From NCBI RefSeq assembly GCF_002087335.1, contig NZ_MWVJ01000012.1, positions 1 to 34,663 of the forward strand: a stretch of 34,663 nt of DNA, read 5' to 3'. Each line of letters begins with the position of its first letter. Position 1 is the first letter of the stretch. Made by a program: the position numbers and the translations under genes. Under the pieces are notes generated by a model. That model was not told where the DNA came from, did not search any database, and was given only the letters and a program-made list of their open reading frames with translations. Source of the DNA: Pseudophaeobacter leonis (GTDB taxonomy: Bacteria; Pseudomonadota; Alphaproteobacteria; Rhodobacterales; Rhodobacteraceae). Below, piece by piece: positions 8,486-17,330 of this stretch.

Positions 8486-8920
8486 ATGCAAAACGACGAA
8501 ACCGACCAACGCCTCCTGGCCCTGTTGCGCGAACAACGCCCGTCGCCCGGTTGCAGATCTGGCCCGCGCTCTTGGCCTGGCCCGCACCACGGTGCAGGCG
8601 CGCATTGAGCGGCTGGAAAACACCGGGTGATTCAGGGCTATACGCTACGCAGCTCTGCCGCCATGCGCCCGCCGCTGCAGGCAACGGTGCTTATCTCGAT
8701 TGAGCCACGCGCGGGGCCAGAGGTGCTTGCGCGCCTGCGCAGTCTCTCTGGGGTCGAGGTGGTACATACCACATCCGGCAGGTTTGACCTTTTGGCGCAG
8801 GTGGTGGCGCAGACCACGGCAGATCTGGATCAGACCATCGACCGCATTGGCGAGGCGCGCGGTGTGAAATCCTCAGAGAGCCTGATCCATCTGGCCACCA
8901 AACTGGACCGCACCACCTAG
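8486..8920 (+). pseudogene. Lrp/AsnC family transcriptional regulator with two compensating frameshifts
   Basis: A small amino-acid-responsive regulator of about 144 residues. The start codon has AGGAAG just upstream. The first 16 codons (MQNDETDQRLLALLRE) are in the same frame as the C-terminal part from 8627 (VIQGYTLRSSAAM), but the helix-turn-helix between them is readable only one base out of phase. An extra base near 8534 opens the gap: dropping it gives ENARRPVADLARALGLARTT. A missing G in the GGG run at 8625-8627 closes it. The C terminus is a normal Lrp ligand-binding (RAM) domain with [17 protein letters not shown]. Two nearby compensating indels in an otherwise conserved gene suggest base-calling error. 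Confidence 0.8.
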
Positions 8921-9084
8921 CTGGCTGCCCGCCTAGCGACACCTGCCTGCCTGAACGCAGTCACGCGGACTTTGGTATTTCAGCGACCATACCGCGCCAT
9001 CCCTTTCCCTTTCTCTTTCCCTTTGCGCGCCCATTCGTTATTGGGGTCGCCAACCCCCTATTCAACCGACGCAGGACGACCCTC

Positions 9085-12000
9085 ATGGCAGACAAGACAT
9101 TCGACGCGGCCGAAGCAGAAAGCCGCCTTTACAAAGCCTGGGAAGAGGCGGGCTGCTTCAAGGCAGGCGCCAATGCCAAGCCCGAGGCCTCGGCCTATTG
9201 CATCATGATCCCGCCGCCAAATGTCACCGGCGTGCTGCATATGGGCCATGCCTTTAACAACACGCTGCAGGACATCCTGATCCGCTGGAAGCGTATGCAG
9301 GGCTTTGACACCCTCTGGCAGCCGGGATGCGACCACGCCGGTATCGCCACGCAGATGGTTGTCGAGCGCGAACTGGCAAAGACCCAACAGCCCAGCCGGG
9401 TTGAACTGGGCCGTGAAAAATTCCTCGAGAAGGTCTGGGAATGGAAAGAGCAGTCCGGCGGCACCATTATTGAGCAGTTGAAGCGCCTTGGTGCCTCCTG
9501 CGACTTTGACCGCACCGCATTCACCATGGCCGGCGCTGCCGGGGACACCCGCGTGGGCCACGAGAATTCGCCCAATTTCCACGACGCCGTGATCAAGGTC
9601 TTTGTTGAGATGTACAACAAGGGTCTGATCTATCGCGGCAAGCGTCTGGTAAATTGGGATCCGCATTTTGAGACCGCAATCTCGGATCTCGAAGTCGAGA
9701 ACATTGAAACGCCGGGCCACATGTGGCACTTCAAATACCCGCTCGCAGGTGGTGCCACCTATACCTACATCGAGAAGGACGAGGACGGCAACGCCACCCT
9801 CGAAGAAGAGCGCGACTATATCTCTATCGCCACCACACGGCCCGAAACCATGCTGGGTGACGGCGCGGTTGCAGTGCATCCATCTGATGAGCGCTACGCG
9901 CCCATCGTCGGCCTGCTGTGTGAAATCCCCGTCGGCCCCAAGGCGCAGCGCCGTCTGATCCCGATCATCACCGATGAATACCCCGACAAGGATTTTGGAT
10001 CAGGTGCGGTGAAGATCACCGGCGCCCATGATTTCAACGACTATCAGGTCGCCAAACGCGGCGGCATTCCGATGTATAACCTGATGGACACCAAGGCGAA
10101 TATGCGTGCCGATGGCGCGCCCTATGTTGAGGAAGCCGCAACAGCGCAGGCGATTGCCAATGGCGAGGCCGCGTTCACCGAGGCCAGCATCGCTGCGATG
10201 AACCTGGTGCCGGAAGAATACCGCGGTCTGGACCGGTTTGAGGCCCGCAAACGCGTGATTGCTGATATCACCGCCGAGGGTCTGGCTGTGATGGTGACCG
10301 AGACCAAAACCGTAAAGGATGACGAGGGCAACGAGACTGAGGTTTCAGAGACCGTGCCCTATGTCGAGAGCAAGCCGATCATGCAGCCCTTTGGCGACCG
10401 CTCCAAGGTCGTCATTGAGCCGATGCTGACCGACCAGTGGTTTGTTGAGACCGACAAGATCGTCGGCCCCGCACTGGATGCTGTCAAAGACGGCACCGTC
10501 AAGATCCTGCCGGAGTCGGGCGAGAAGACCTATTACCACTGGCTGGAAAACATCGAGCCCTGGTGCATCTCGCGCCAGCTCTGGTGGGGCCACCAGATCC
10601 CGGTTTGGTATGGCTTTGACCTGTCTGGCGAGGGGTTTGTCGATGATGAAGGCGATGGTGCGCTGGATCTGGTCGAAAGCCTCCGGCTACTGTGGGAACA
10701 AAAACTACTGATAGGTGATGAACCCAACCGCTGCGCACCAGACTTTGGCAGCGTTAAGTCACATTTCGACGATATCCTGGTTGGTCTGCCCACCCCGCTT
10801 AACCACGCCAATGTGGTCGAAGTCGAGACCCGTGCCGAGGCCATCAAGCTATTCGCGGCCGCCCTGGCTGAGTATGAAACGACCCAGGACCCGACCAAAC
10901 TGGCCTATCCCATCTGGCGCGACCCCGATGTGCTGGACACCTGGTTCTCCTCTGGCCTCTGGCCCATTGGCACCCTGGGCTAGCCCGAATGGACGGAAGA
11001 GACCTCGAAATACTTCCCGACCTCGACGCTGGTCACGGGGCAAGACATTCTGTTCTTCTGGGTCGCCCGCATGATGATGATGCAGATGGCGGTTCTGGAT
11101 CAGGATCTGCCGGTCAAGGAACGCATCCCCTTTGACACCGTCTACCTGCATGGGCTGGTGCGCGACGCCAAGGGCAAGAAGATGTCCAAATCCACCGGCA
11201 ACGTGGTGGATCCGCTGGAAATCATTGATGAATACGGCGCCGACGCGCTGCGCTTTACCAATGCTGCCATGGCCTCACTGGGGGGCGTGCTGAAACTGGA
11301 TATGCAGCGCATCGCCGGTTATCGCAACTTTGGCACCAAGCTGTGGAATGCGGTGAATTTCGCCAATTTCAACGAGGTCTATGACGAGACAAAACCCGGC
11401 TACACCTGCCCCGACGCAAAAGCAGCCGTCAACCAGTGGATCATTGGCGAGACCGCCAAGGTCCGTGTTGAGGTCGACGCAGCATTGGAGGCTTACCGCT
11501 TTAACGATGCCGCCCTCAACCTCTATGCCTTCGTCTGGGGCAAGGTCTGCGACTGGTATATCGAGCTTTCTAAACCGCTGTTTGGCTCGGAAGACGCAGC
11601 CGTGATCGCCGAAACCCGTCAGACGAAGGCTGGGTGCTGGATCAATGCATGGTGCTCTTGCACCCTATCATGCCCTTCATCACCGAAGAGCTGTGGGGCA
11701 AGACCGCCAAGCGCGACACCATGCTGGTGCATCAGGACTGGCCCACATATGGGCTTGAGCTGGTCAATGAGGCGGCCGACACCGAGATGACATGGGTGAT
11801 CACCGTGATCGAAAACATCCGCTCGGCCCGGGCTCAGATGAACGTGCCTGCAGGTTCCAAGATCCCTATGCTGGTGACGCAGTTTGATGAGGCGGCCCGC
11901 GCCGCCTGGGAGGCCAATGAAGGCATGATCAAAAAACTAGCCCGCGTGGTCAGCCTTGATCAGGTCGAAAGCTTCCCCAAAGGCTGCGCCAGCGTCGCCG

Positions 12001-12251
12001 CACCGGGGGCCAGCTTTGGCTTGCCGCTGGCAGAGATCATTGATGTGGACGCCGAAAAAGCCCGTCTTGAAAAAAACCTCGGCAAACTTGCCAAGGAGTT
12101 GGGCGGTTTGCGCGGCAGGCTAAACAATCCAAAGTTTATCGCCTCGGCGCCGGATGAGGTTGTGGTAGAAGCGCGCGCAAACCTGAGCCTGCGCGAAGAA
12201 GAAGAAGCCACAATCAGAGAGGCACTGTCACGTCTGCAAGAACTTGGCTGA
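9085..12251 (+). pseudogene. valS: Valine--tRNA ligase, interrupted by a nonsense codon and a frameshift
   Basis: Class I aminoacyl-tRNA synthetase charging tRNA-Val. The HIGH-type motif is in [15 protein letters not shown] near residue 53; the editing domain ([18 protein letters not shown]) follows; the KMSKS motif is in [10 protein letters not shown] (about 11175-11205). The C-terminal coiled coil (EKARLEKNLGKLAKELGGLRGRL) is present. Joined length is about 1055 residues. Two lesions occur. TAG at 10981-10983 stands where the family has Trp (TGG, GTLGWPE). One base is missing near 11626, after which the frame resumes at [24 protein letters not shown]. ValRS is essential and usually single copy, so sequence error is more likely than loss, unless another valS exists elsewhere. 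Confidence 0.93.
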
Positions 12252-12314
12252 GGCTCTGGTTGAGGCCCCGGTTGAGGCCCTGACGGGCCTGCACGCACAG
12301 ATTCAAGATACTGG

Positions 12315-12342
12315 AAACGCCCGCCGAGTTGCGGGCGTTTTT
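12315..12342 (+). terminator. Rho-independent terminator of valS
   Basis: CGCCCGC (12318-12324) and GCGGGCG (12331-12337) form a perfect stem, extended by AA/TT, with a six-base loop and a run of five T immediately after. It lies about 65 bp after the valS stop codon. Confidence 0.9.
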
Positions 12343-12474
12343 CGTGCAGAGCGCCTTTTTATGGAAATTTGCGAAAAGCTCTCCTACTTACGGGGAAAAA
12401 GCCTATCAGCGCACCATTGTCTTTGCGCCAATTCTGTATCAGCTTGTCCCAAGTTACCGGAGGGAGTTTCAAAA

Positions 12475-12768
12475 ATGCCAAAAGGCTATTGGGTTGCACA
12501 TGTCGATGTCGACGACATGGAGCGCTACAAAGACTATGTATCTGCCAATGCGGCGCCTTTTGCCGAATATGGCGCCAAATTTCTGGTCCGTGGCGGCGCA
12601 AAAGAAGTCCGCGAAGGCAAAATGCGGGCCCGCACCGTTGTGATTGAATTCAAGGATATCGCTACCGCAAAAGCATGTTATGATTGTGTTGCCTATCAAG
12701 ATGCCAAAGCGCTGCGCGATCCGGTTGCAACCGGTGACATGGAGATTATCGAAGGCTATGACGGCTAA
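12475..12768 (+). CDS. DUF1330 domain protein
   Basis: A 97-residue protein of the DUF1330 family, a small alpha/beta ferredoxin-like (dimeric barrel) fold whose function is not established. It starts MPKGYWVAHVDVDDMERYK and contains the family pattern of a central Gly-rich turn (FLVRGGAKEVREG) and a C-terminal acidic end (GDMEIIEGYDG). The frame is open from 12244, but ATG 12475 has a strong GGAGGG about nine bases upstream and begins exactly where homology begins. It lies between the valS terminator and the TerB pair, with 172 bp to the latter, so it is probably monocistronic. Confidence 0.85.
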   Translation: MPKGYWVAHVDVDDMERYKDYVSANAAPFAEYGAKFLVRGGAKEVREGKMRARTVVIEFKDIATAKACYDCVAYQDAKALRDPVATGDMEIIEGYDG

Positions 12769-12940
12769 AAATGAGGTGCAGGTTTGACATGACTCCGCGT
12801 AGCATTTGCGCCAGTCAACGCGTCACTCTGCGCCGCCCTTCCGGGTCTGTCTGTCCGAGAGATCCATCCAACGCTGATTGAAATCCGGCCCTGCAGGTTT
12901 GCCAATAGCCCCGGCCACAAACTGACGGAGTGTCACGCGC

Positions 12941-13402
12941 ATGCTCAAAAAGCTCTTTCAGGCCTTCCGGCCCACTGAGACCCCGGCCTTGCCGGATCCT
13001 GACGCGGAACTGGCCTTGGGGGCATTGCTTGTGCGGGTGGCGCAGTCGGATCGTGATTATAAGCTGGAAGAAATCAGCCTGATTGATCGCATTCTGGCGC
13101 GGCTCTACCAGCATGACGCCATTGAGGCTGCCAAGGTGCGGGCCACCTGTGAAAAACTGCACTCTGCCGCCCCGGAAACCGATACCTTTGGCCGCCTGAT
13201 CCGGGAGACCACGGGGCTGGACGAGCGCCTGGCGGCCCTTGATGCCCTGTGGGAGGTCGTCTTGGCGGACCAAAACGAACATGAGGGTGAGGTTCGCATC
13301 CTTGAGGAAGCCTACAAGGCAATGGGACTCTCCTTTGCAGATAACGAAGCCGCACGCGCCAAAGCCCTGGCCAAACTTGTGACACGCTTAGAGAACGAGT
13401 GA
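12941..13402 (+). CDS. TerB-like protein 1
   Basis: A 153-residue acidic, all-helical protein resembling the TerB (tellurite resistance B) domain. The first helix pair contains ALLVRVAQSDRDYKLEEISLID (about 27-48), and a repeat-like second half contains LWEVVLADQNEHEGEVRILEEA; both hold the Asp/Glu pattern of TerB metal sites. GGAG lies about ten bases before the start. Six bases separate its stop from the next gene, a second TerB-like protein, so they form one operon. No terC, terD or terZ genes are near, so actual tellurite resistance is doubtful. TerB domains are thought to sense or bind metal in membrane-linked stress complexes. Confidence 0.78.
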   Translation: MLKKLFQAFRPTETPALPDPDAELALGALLVRVAQSDRDYKLEEISLIDRILARLYQHDAIEAAKVRATCEKLHSAAPETDTFGRLIRETTGLDERLAALDALWEVVLADQNEHEGEVRILEEAYKAMGLSFADNEAARAKALAKLVTRLENE

Positions 13403-13408
13403 TATTTG

Positions 13409-13849
13409 ATGTTTAAAGAATTATTGGCCCGCTTGATGGCCCCGGCACCAGAGCCCCTGACGGATGACGGTGCCCGTCTGGCTCTGATTGCTCTGCTGGT
13501 CCGGATCGCACGATCCGACCACAACTACTCTGAAGATGAAAAAGACCGGATCGACCGGATTATCCACAACCGCTATGGTCAGGATATCGGCGGCGCCATC
13601 ATTTTGCGCGAACAAGCCGAGGCCATGGAAGCCGAAGCCCCGGATACCGTGCGCTTTACCCGCGCCATCAAAGACGCCGTCGCGTTTGAAGACCGCATCG
13701 GTGTGGTCGAAGCCCTCTGGCAGGTGGTGCTGGCGGATGGCAAGCGCGAGGCCGGCGAGGATGCCCTGATGCGGCTGTCCGCAAACCTGTTGGGCGTCAG
13801 TGATTTGGAAAGTGCCAAGGCGCGGCAACGGGTGGAGGCCTCTGCATGA
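13409..13849 (+). CDS. TerB-like protein 2
   Basis: A 146-residue paralogue of the preceding protein. It shares the arrangement ALLVRIARSDHNYSEDEKDRIDRII near residue 25 and VEALWQVVLADGKREAGEDALMRL near residue 105. The Asp/Glu spacing of the TerB domain is kept in both halves. The frame opens at TTG 13406, but ATG 13409 is the natural start. Its stop overlaps the start of the next gene in ATGA at 13846-13849, so the genes are translationally coupled. The two copies probably arose by local duplication and may form a heterodimer; this is inference. Confidence 0.78.
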   Translation: MFKELLARLMAPAPEPLTDDGARLALIALLVRIARSDHNYSEDEKDRIDRIIHNRYGQDIGGAIILREQAEAMEAEAPDTVRFTRAIKDAVAFEDRIGVVEALWQVVLADGKREAGEDALMRLSANLLGVSDLESAKARQRVEASA

Positions 13850-14613
13850 TTGCATATCTCGGTATGTATGACCGGCCGGAAACGGCGGCGGCCAATGATG
13901 CCTTTTGGGCCGCCATTCGGGCCAATCTTGGCCAGGGTCCCGACGCACTGCAGCGCGACATAGATCCCTGGGTCGCCTGGCAATCCCCTAACCTGCTGCT
14001 GGCACAGACCTGTGGCCGCCCCTTTCGCACCCGGCTCTATGGTGACGTCCAGCTGGTTGGCACGCCTGATTATGGTCTGCCCGATTGTCCGCAAGGCTAT
14101 TATCGCAGCGTTTTTGTCGCCAGAAAATCAACAGGCACGCCGCGACTGGAGGACTTTGACCGCGGCCGCTTTGCCTATAATGACGCGCTCTCGCAATCCG
14201 GCTGGGCCGCTCCGCTCATTCACATGCAGGACCGGAACATTCTGCCCGGCGCTCTGATCGAGACTGGCGGCCATCGCGCCTCGGCCCGCGCCGTGGCGCA
14301 GGGAGAGGCGGATTTTGCCGCGCTGGATCTGCTCACCTGGACCATGATAGAAGAATACGACGATTTTGCCGCCGACCTCACGGTGATTACCCGCACCGAA
14401 CCGACGCCGGGCCTGCCCTTTATCACCTCGTTGCAACAAGACCCGGAAAAGCTTTTTATCGCCATAAAATCCGCCATCTCCTCTCTGGACCGTGATACGC
14501 GCGCAAAACTGCACCTCAACGGTTTCCGGCATATTCCCACCAGTGAGTATCTGGCCGTTCCCACGCCGCCCGGCCCAGTCCTGACAGCGCTAAAGATCAA
14601 GGCGCGTAGCTAG
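13846..14613 (+). CDS. PhnD/phosphonate-type substrate-binding-like protein without signal peptide
   Basis: A 255-residue protein resembling the PhnD-like periplasmic binding family (phosphate/phosphite/phosphonate type). Visible family parts are the N-terminal strand MIAYLGMYDRP, the CGRPFRTRLYGDVQLVGTPDY hinge stretch near residues 56-76, SVFVARKSTGTPRLEDF, and the late segment TGGHRASARAVAQGEADFAALDLLTW. There is no signal peptide or lipobox, so it is predicted cytosolic, unlike transporter subunits. It overlaps the TerB 2 gene by four bases, and no permease or ATPase of its own type is adjacent. It may be a ligand sensor for the TerB pair, or the true start may lie in a secreted form I cannot see. 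Confidence 0.75.
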   Translation: MIAYLGMYDRPETAAANDAFWAAIRANLGQGPDALQRDIDPWVAWQSPNLLLAQTCGRPFRTRLYGDVQLVGTPDYGLPDCPQGYYRSVFVARKSTGTPRLEDFDRGRFAYNDALSQSGWAAPLIHMQDRNILPGALIETGGHRASARAVAQGEADFAALDLLTWTMIEEYDDFAADLTVITRTEPTPGLPFITSLQQDPEKLFIAIKSAISSLDRDTRAKLHLNGFRHIPTSEYLAVPTPPGPVLTALKIKARS

Positions 14614-14751
14614 CGCGCAACAGCTTCCGTTTTGGAGTATTTTTTTAGCCATTTCGCCTATTTCGCATTTAAAGCCCCCGGTTTTAACATTGCATTCATA
14701 CATTTTTTCGGTCCAATTAGGGTCAGTTTTCCACAACTGGGCGAAACCGCT

Positions 14752-15621
14752 TTGACCAATCCGGCACCTGTACTCGAAATCCGCAGCCTGCATAAATCCT
14801 ATGGAGAGCTGGAAGTTCTCAAGGGTGTCAGCATCACCGCCAATCGCGGCGATGTGGTGTCGCTCATTGGCTCATCCGGGTCGGGAAAGTCGACCCTGTT
14901 GCGCTGCTGTAATCTGCTAGAAGACAGCCAGCAGGGCGAGATCCTGTTTAAGGGTGAGCCGATCACCTGGACAGGCAAGGGCCTGTCGCGGCGTCCAAGC
15001 GATCCTAAACAGGTGCTGCGCATTCGCACCAATTTGTCTATGGTGTTTCAGCAGTTCAATCTCTGGGCCCATATGACAATTCTGCAAAACGTCATGGAGG
15101 CACCGGTGACCGTGCTGGGGCGTGACCGGGACGAGGCCGAGGCCTCTGCGCGTAGATATCTCGACAAGGTTGGCATCGGAGATAAATGCGATGTCTACCC
15201 GGCGCAGCTCTCTGGTGGCCAGCAACAACGTGCGGCCATTGCGCGTGCGCTGTGCATGGAGCCCGAAGCGCTGCTGTTTGATGAGCCGACATCCGCCCTG
15301 GACCCCGAGCTGGAGCAGGAAGTGATCAAGGTGATCAAGGATCTTGCCGCCGAAGGGCGCACCATGATGATCGTGACCCCCGTCATGCGGCTTGCGGCCG
15401 ATGTGTCGGACACCGTGGTGTTCCTGCATCAGGGTGTCATCGAGGAAAAAGGCAGCGCCGATGAGGTGTTTGGCAATACCCAATCACAACGATTGCGGAA
15501 TTTCCTGAACACCGACCCGCCACGCACAGCTGCTCTGATCAAAGCGCCGCACCTGGCCGCGACGCCGCCTCTCGTGTGCTGTGCAAAAGAAACGACAAAG
15601 ACCAAATCAAAAAACTGGTAA
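14752..15621 (+). CDS. Polar amino-acid ABC transporter, ATP-binding protein
   Basis: ATPase of the HisP/GlnQ type, about 289 residues from TTG 14752. Walker A is GSSGSGKST, the Q loop is MVFQQFNLW, the signature is LSGGQQQRAAIARAL and Walker B is LLFDEPTSALDPE. The frame opens at 14632, but homology begins at TNPAPVLEIRSLHKSYG, so TTG 14752 is preferred although its ribosome site is weak. Unusually, the switch (H) loop reads IVTPVM where this family has IVTHDM: the His codon at 15379-15381 is CCC and the Asp codon is GTC. The last 40 residues are also unlike relatives. Both may be sequence error or a damaged allele. It heads the transporter operon. Confidence 0.85.
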   Translation: MTNPAPVLEIRSLHKSYGELEVLKGVSITANRGDVVSLIGSSGSGKSTLLRCCNLLEDSQQGEILFKGEPITWTGKGLSRRPSDPKQVLRIRTNLSMVFQQFNLWAHMTILQNVMEAPVTVLGRDRDEAEASARRYLDKVGIGDKCDVYPAQLSGGQQQRAAIARALCMEPEALLFDEPTSALDPELEQEVIKVIKDLAAEGRTMMIVTPVMRLAADVSDTVVFLHQGVIEEKGSADEVFGNTQSQRLRNFLNTDPPRTAALIKAPHLAATPPLVCCAKETTKTKSKNW

Positions 15622-15643
15622 ATCAAAAACTGGGAGTACCAAC

Positions 15644-16354
15644 ATGAAATCACTTATTCTTGGCACCGCCGTTCTGGCTCTGACTGCTGGCATGGGTCTC
15701 GCGGACACCGTGCGTCTTGGCACCGAAGGCGCCTACCCTCCCTACAACTTCCTCAACGACAACGGCGAAGTTGACGGGTTCGAGCGCGAACTGGGCGACG
15801 AGCTGTGCAAACGCGCCGCGCTGACCTGCGAATGGGTTACAAATGACTGGGATTCGATCATTCCAAACCTGGTGTCCGGCAACTATGACGCCATCATCGC
15901 CGGCATGTCGATCACCGACGAGCGCGAAGAGGTTGTGGACTTTACCCAGGGCTACACGCCTCCCTCGCCTTCGGCCTATGCCGCCCTCTCTGCCGATGTG
16001 GATCTGAACGGTGGTATCATCGCCGCCCAGACGGCCACCATTCAGGCCAACCACGTCGTCGACACCGGCGCCACTCTGGTTGAATACCCAACCCCCGATG
16101 AGACACTGGCGGCGGTCCGCGCTGGCGAAGCCGATGCGGTTATCGCTGACAAAGACTACCTTGAGCCCGCCGTCGAAGCCTCGGATCTGATCTTTGTGGG
16201 CGACGATGTGCCTCTTGGTGGTGGTATCGGCATGGCCTTCCGTGAAAGCGATGACGAGATGCGTGGCAAGTTCGACGCCGCCATCACCTCGATGAAGGAA
16301 GACGGCAGCCTGAACACCCTGATCGAAAAATGGGAAGTTGGCGGCACCTGGTAA
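15644..16354 (+). CDS. Transporter substrate-binding protein, LAO/ArgT-like
   Basis: A 236-residue periplasmic binding protein of the family 3 (polar amino acid) type. Residues 1-20 form a signal peptide (MKSLILGTAVLALTAGMGLA) with cleavage before DTVRLG. The ligand-site regions are TEGAYPPYNF near residue 26, GMSITDEREEVVDFT near 87-101, and the C-terminal DKDYLEPAVEASD. The spacing is typical of lysine/arginine/ornithine or glutamine binders, and the exact ligand cannot be fixed. GGGAG precedes the start. The gene follows the ATPase by 22 bp and is followed by a stable hairpin, often used to keep binding-protein mRNA in excess over permease mRNA. Confidence 0.88.
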   Translation: MKSLILGTAVLALTAGMGLADTVRLGTEGAYPPYNFLNDNGEVDGFERELGDELCKRAALTCEWVTNDWDSIIPNLVSGNYDAIIAGMSITDEREEVVDFTQGYTPPSPSAYAALSADVDLNGGIIAAQTATIQANHVVDTGATLVEYPTPDETLAAVRAGEADAVIADKDYLEPAVEASDLIFVGDDVPLGGGIGMAFRESDDEMRGKFDAAITSMKEDGSLNTLIEKWEVGGTW

Positions 16355-16383
16355 TCCAGAACGCCCCACTGCTACGCTCTTGA

Positions 16384-16409
16384 TAAAGGGGGGCATCTGC
16401 CTCCCTTTA
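16384..16409 (+). promoter_or_regulatory. Intercistronic hairpin between binding-protein and permease genes
   Basis: AAAGGGGGGC (16385-16394) pairs along its full length with GCCTCCCTTT (16399-16408), using one G-U pair and a four-base ATCT loop; T16384/A16409 adds an eleventh pair. No T tract follows, so it is more likely an mRNA stabiliser or partial attenuator than a full terminator. Known ABC operons use such elements after the binding-protein gene. Confidence 0.6.
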
Positions 16410-16437
16410 CACGTTTTGGCCCCCCGCCGATCCAGTG

Positions 16438-17330
16438 ATGAGGTCCGCCATTTTTTCCTTTTGTACAGATCCCTCCACTCTGGAGACCTTCCAGTGGATG
16501 AGCTGCTATCTCACCACCGGCAAGCACATGGGATTCTATCTCTCCTTTGGCACCGTGCTTTTGCTGCTGGCCATTGCTGCCCCAACCGCTCTTTTGTTCG
16601 GGTTTGGTGGTGCTATGGCGGCGCGCGCGCATTTTGCGCCGCTCAGCTGGCTGGGCCGCAGCTATATCGCCGTGGTGCGCGGTGTGCCTGACATCGCCTT
16701 TTCCTGTTCTTTGTTATCGCTCTGGATCAGGGCATCGAATATCTGCGTCATAAGGTGAAATGCCCCGACTGGGATGAACCGATTCGCCAGGGCAGCGACT
16801 TTATTGTCTGCGAAGCGGCCAAGATGCCCCTGGGCTCCTCGCCACAATGGGTGCATGAGAGTTATGGCTTCACTCTGGCCGTGCTGACATTCGCCATCGT
16901 CTTTGGCGCCTTTGCCGCCAATGTGCTGTTTGGCGCCATGCAAGCGGTGCCGCAGAACCAGATCGAGACGGCCGAAGCTTATGGCTTGAGCCAGCGGCAA
17001 ACCTTTTGGCGCATTCTGGTGCCACAGATGTGGACCTATGCGCTGCCGGGCCTGTCCAACCTCTGGATGGTGCTGATCAAGGCCACGCCACTTTTGTTTC
17101 TGCTCGGCGTTGAGGACATTGTCTATTGGGCCCGCGAGCTGGGAGGCAGCAAGACCGCCAAGTTCACAGCCTACCCCCACGAGGATTGGCGGATGTGGTA
17201 TTTCCTTGGGCTTTTGGTCTTTTACCTCGCGTTCACCCGTGTATCCGAGGTGGTGCTGAAACGGATAACCAACCGGTTGTCTCACGGACAAGCCACCCTG
17301 GGCGGTGATGCGCAAAGGAAAGCGACATGA
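16438..17330 (+). pseudogene. Polar amino-acid ABC transporter permease 1 (HisQ-like), frameshifted
   Basis: First inner-membrane subunit of the importer, about 297 residues if joined. The N-terminal part holds a membrane segment (FYLSFGTVLLLLAIAAPTAL) and the conserved VVRGVPDIAF. One T is missing from the run at 16699-16702: restoring it gives AFFLFFVIALDQGIEYLRHKVKCPDWDE, joining cleanly to the second part. That part carries the EAA loop (ETAEAYGLSQRQTFWRILVPQ) that docks on the ATPase, then LIKATPLLFLLGVEDIVYWA. A hydrophilic insert with two Cys (CPDWDEPIRQGSDFIVC) makes it longer than E. coli HisQ. A homopolymer miscall is the likely cause. Its stop overlaps the next start as ATGA. Confidence 0.85.

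Noticed and set aside
10981..10983. TAG as a recoded (readthrough) codon in valS
   Set aside because: Relatives have Trp here and TAG recoding to Trp is not known in this group. A second lesion in the same gene argues for error.
12783..12811. TTGACA promoter before the TerB operon
   Set aside because: A perfect -35 hexamer is present, but no acceptable -10 lies 16-18 bp downstream.
12941..13849. Tellurite resistance operon
   Set aside because: Only TerB-like genes; terA, terC, terD, terE and terZ are missing.
14614..14751. Promoter of the ABC transporter operon
   Set aside because: The stretch is AT-rich and probably holds one, but no -35/-10 pair with good spacing could be chosen.
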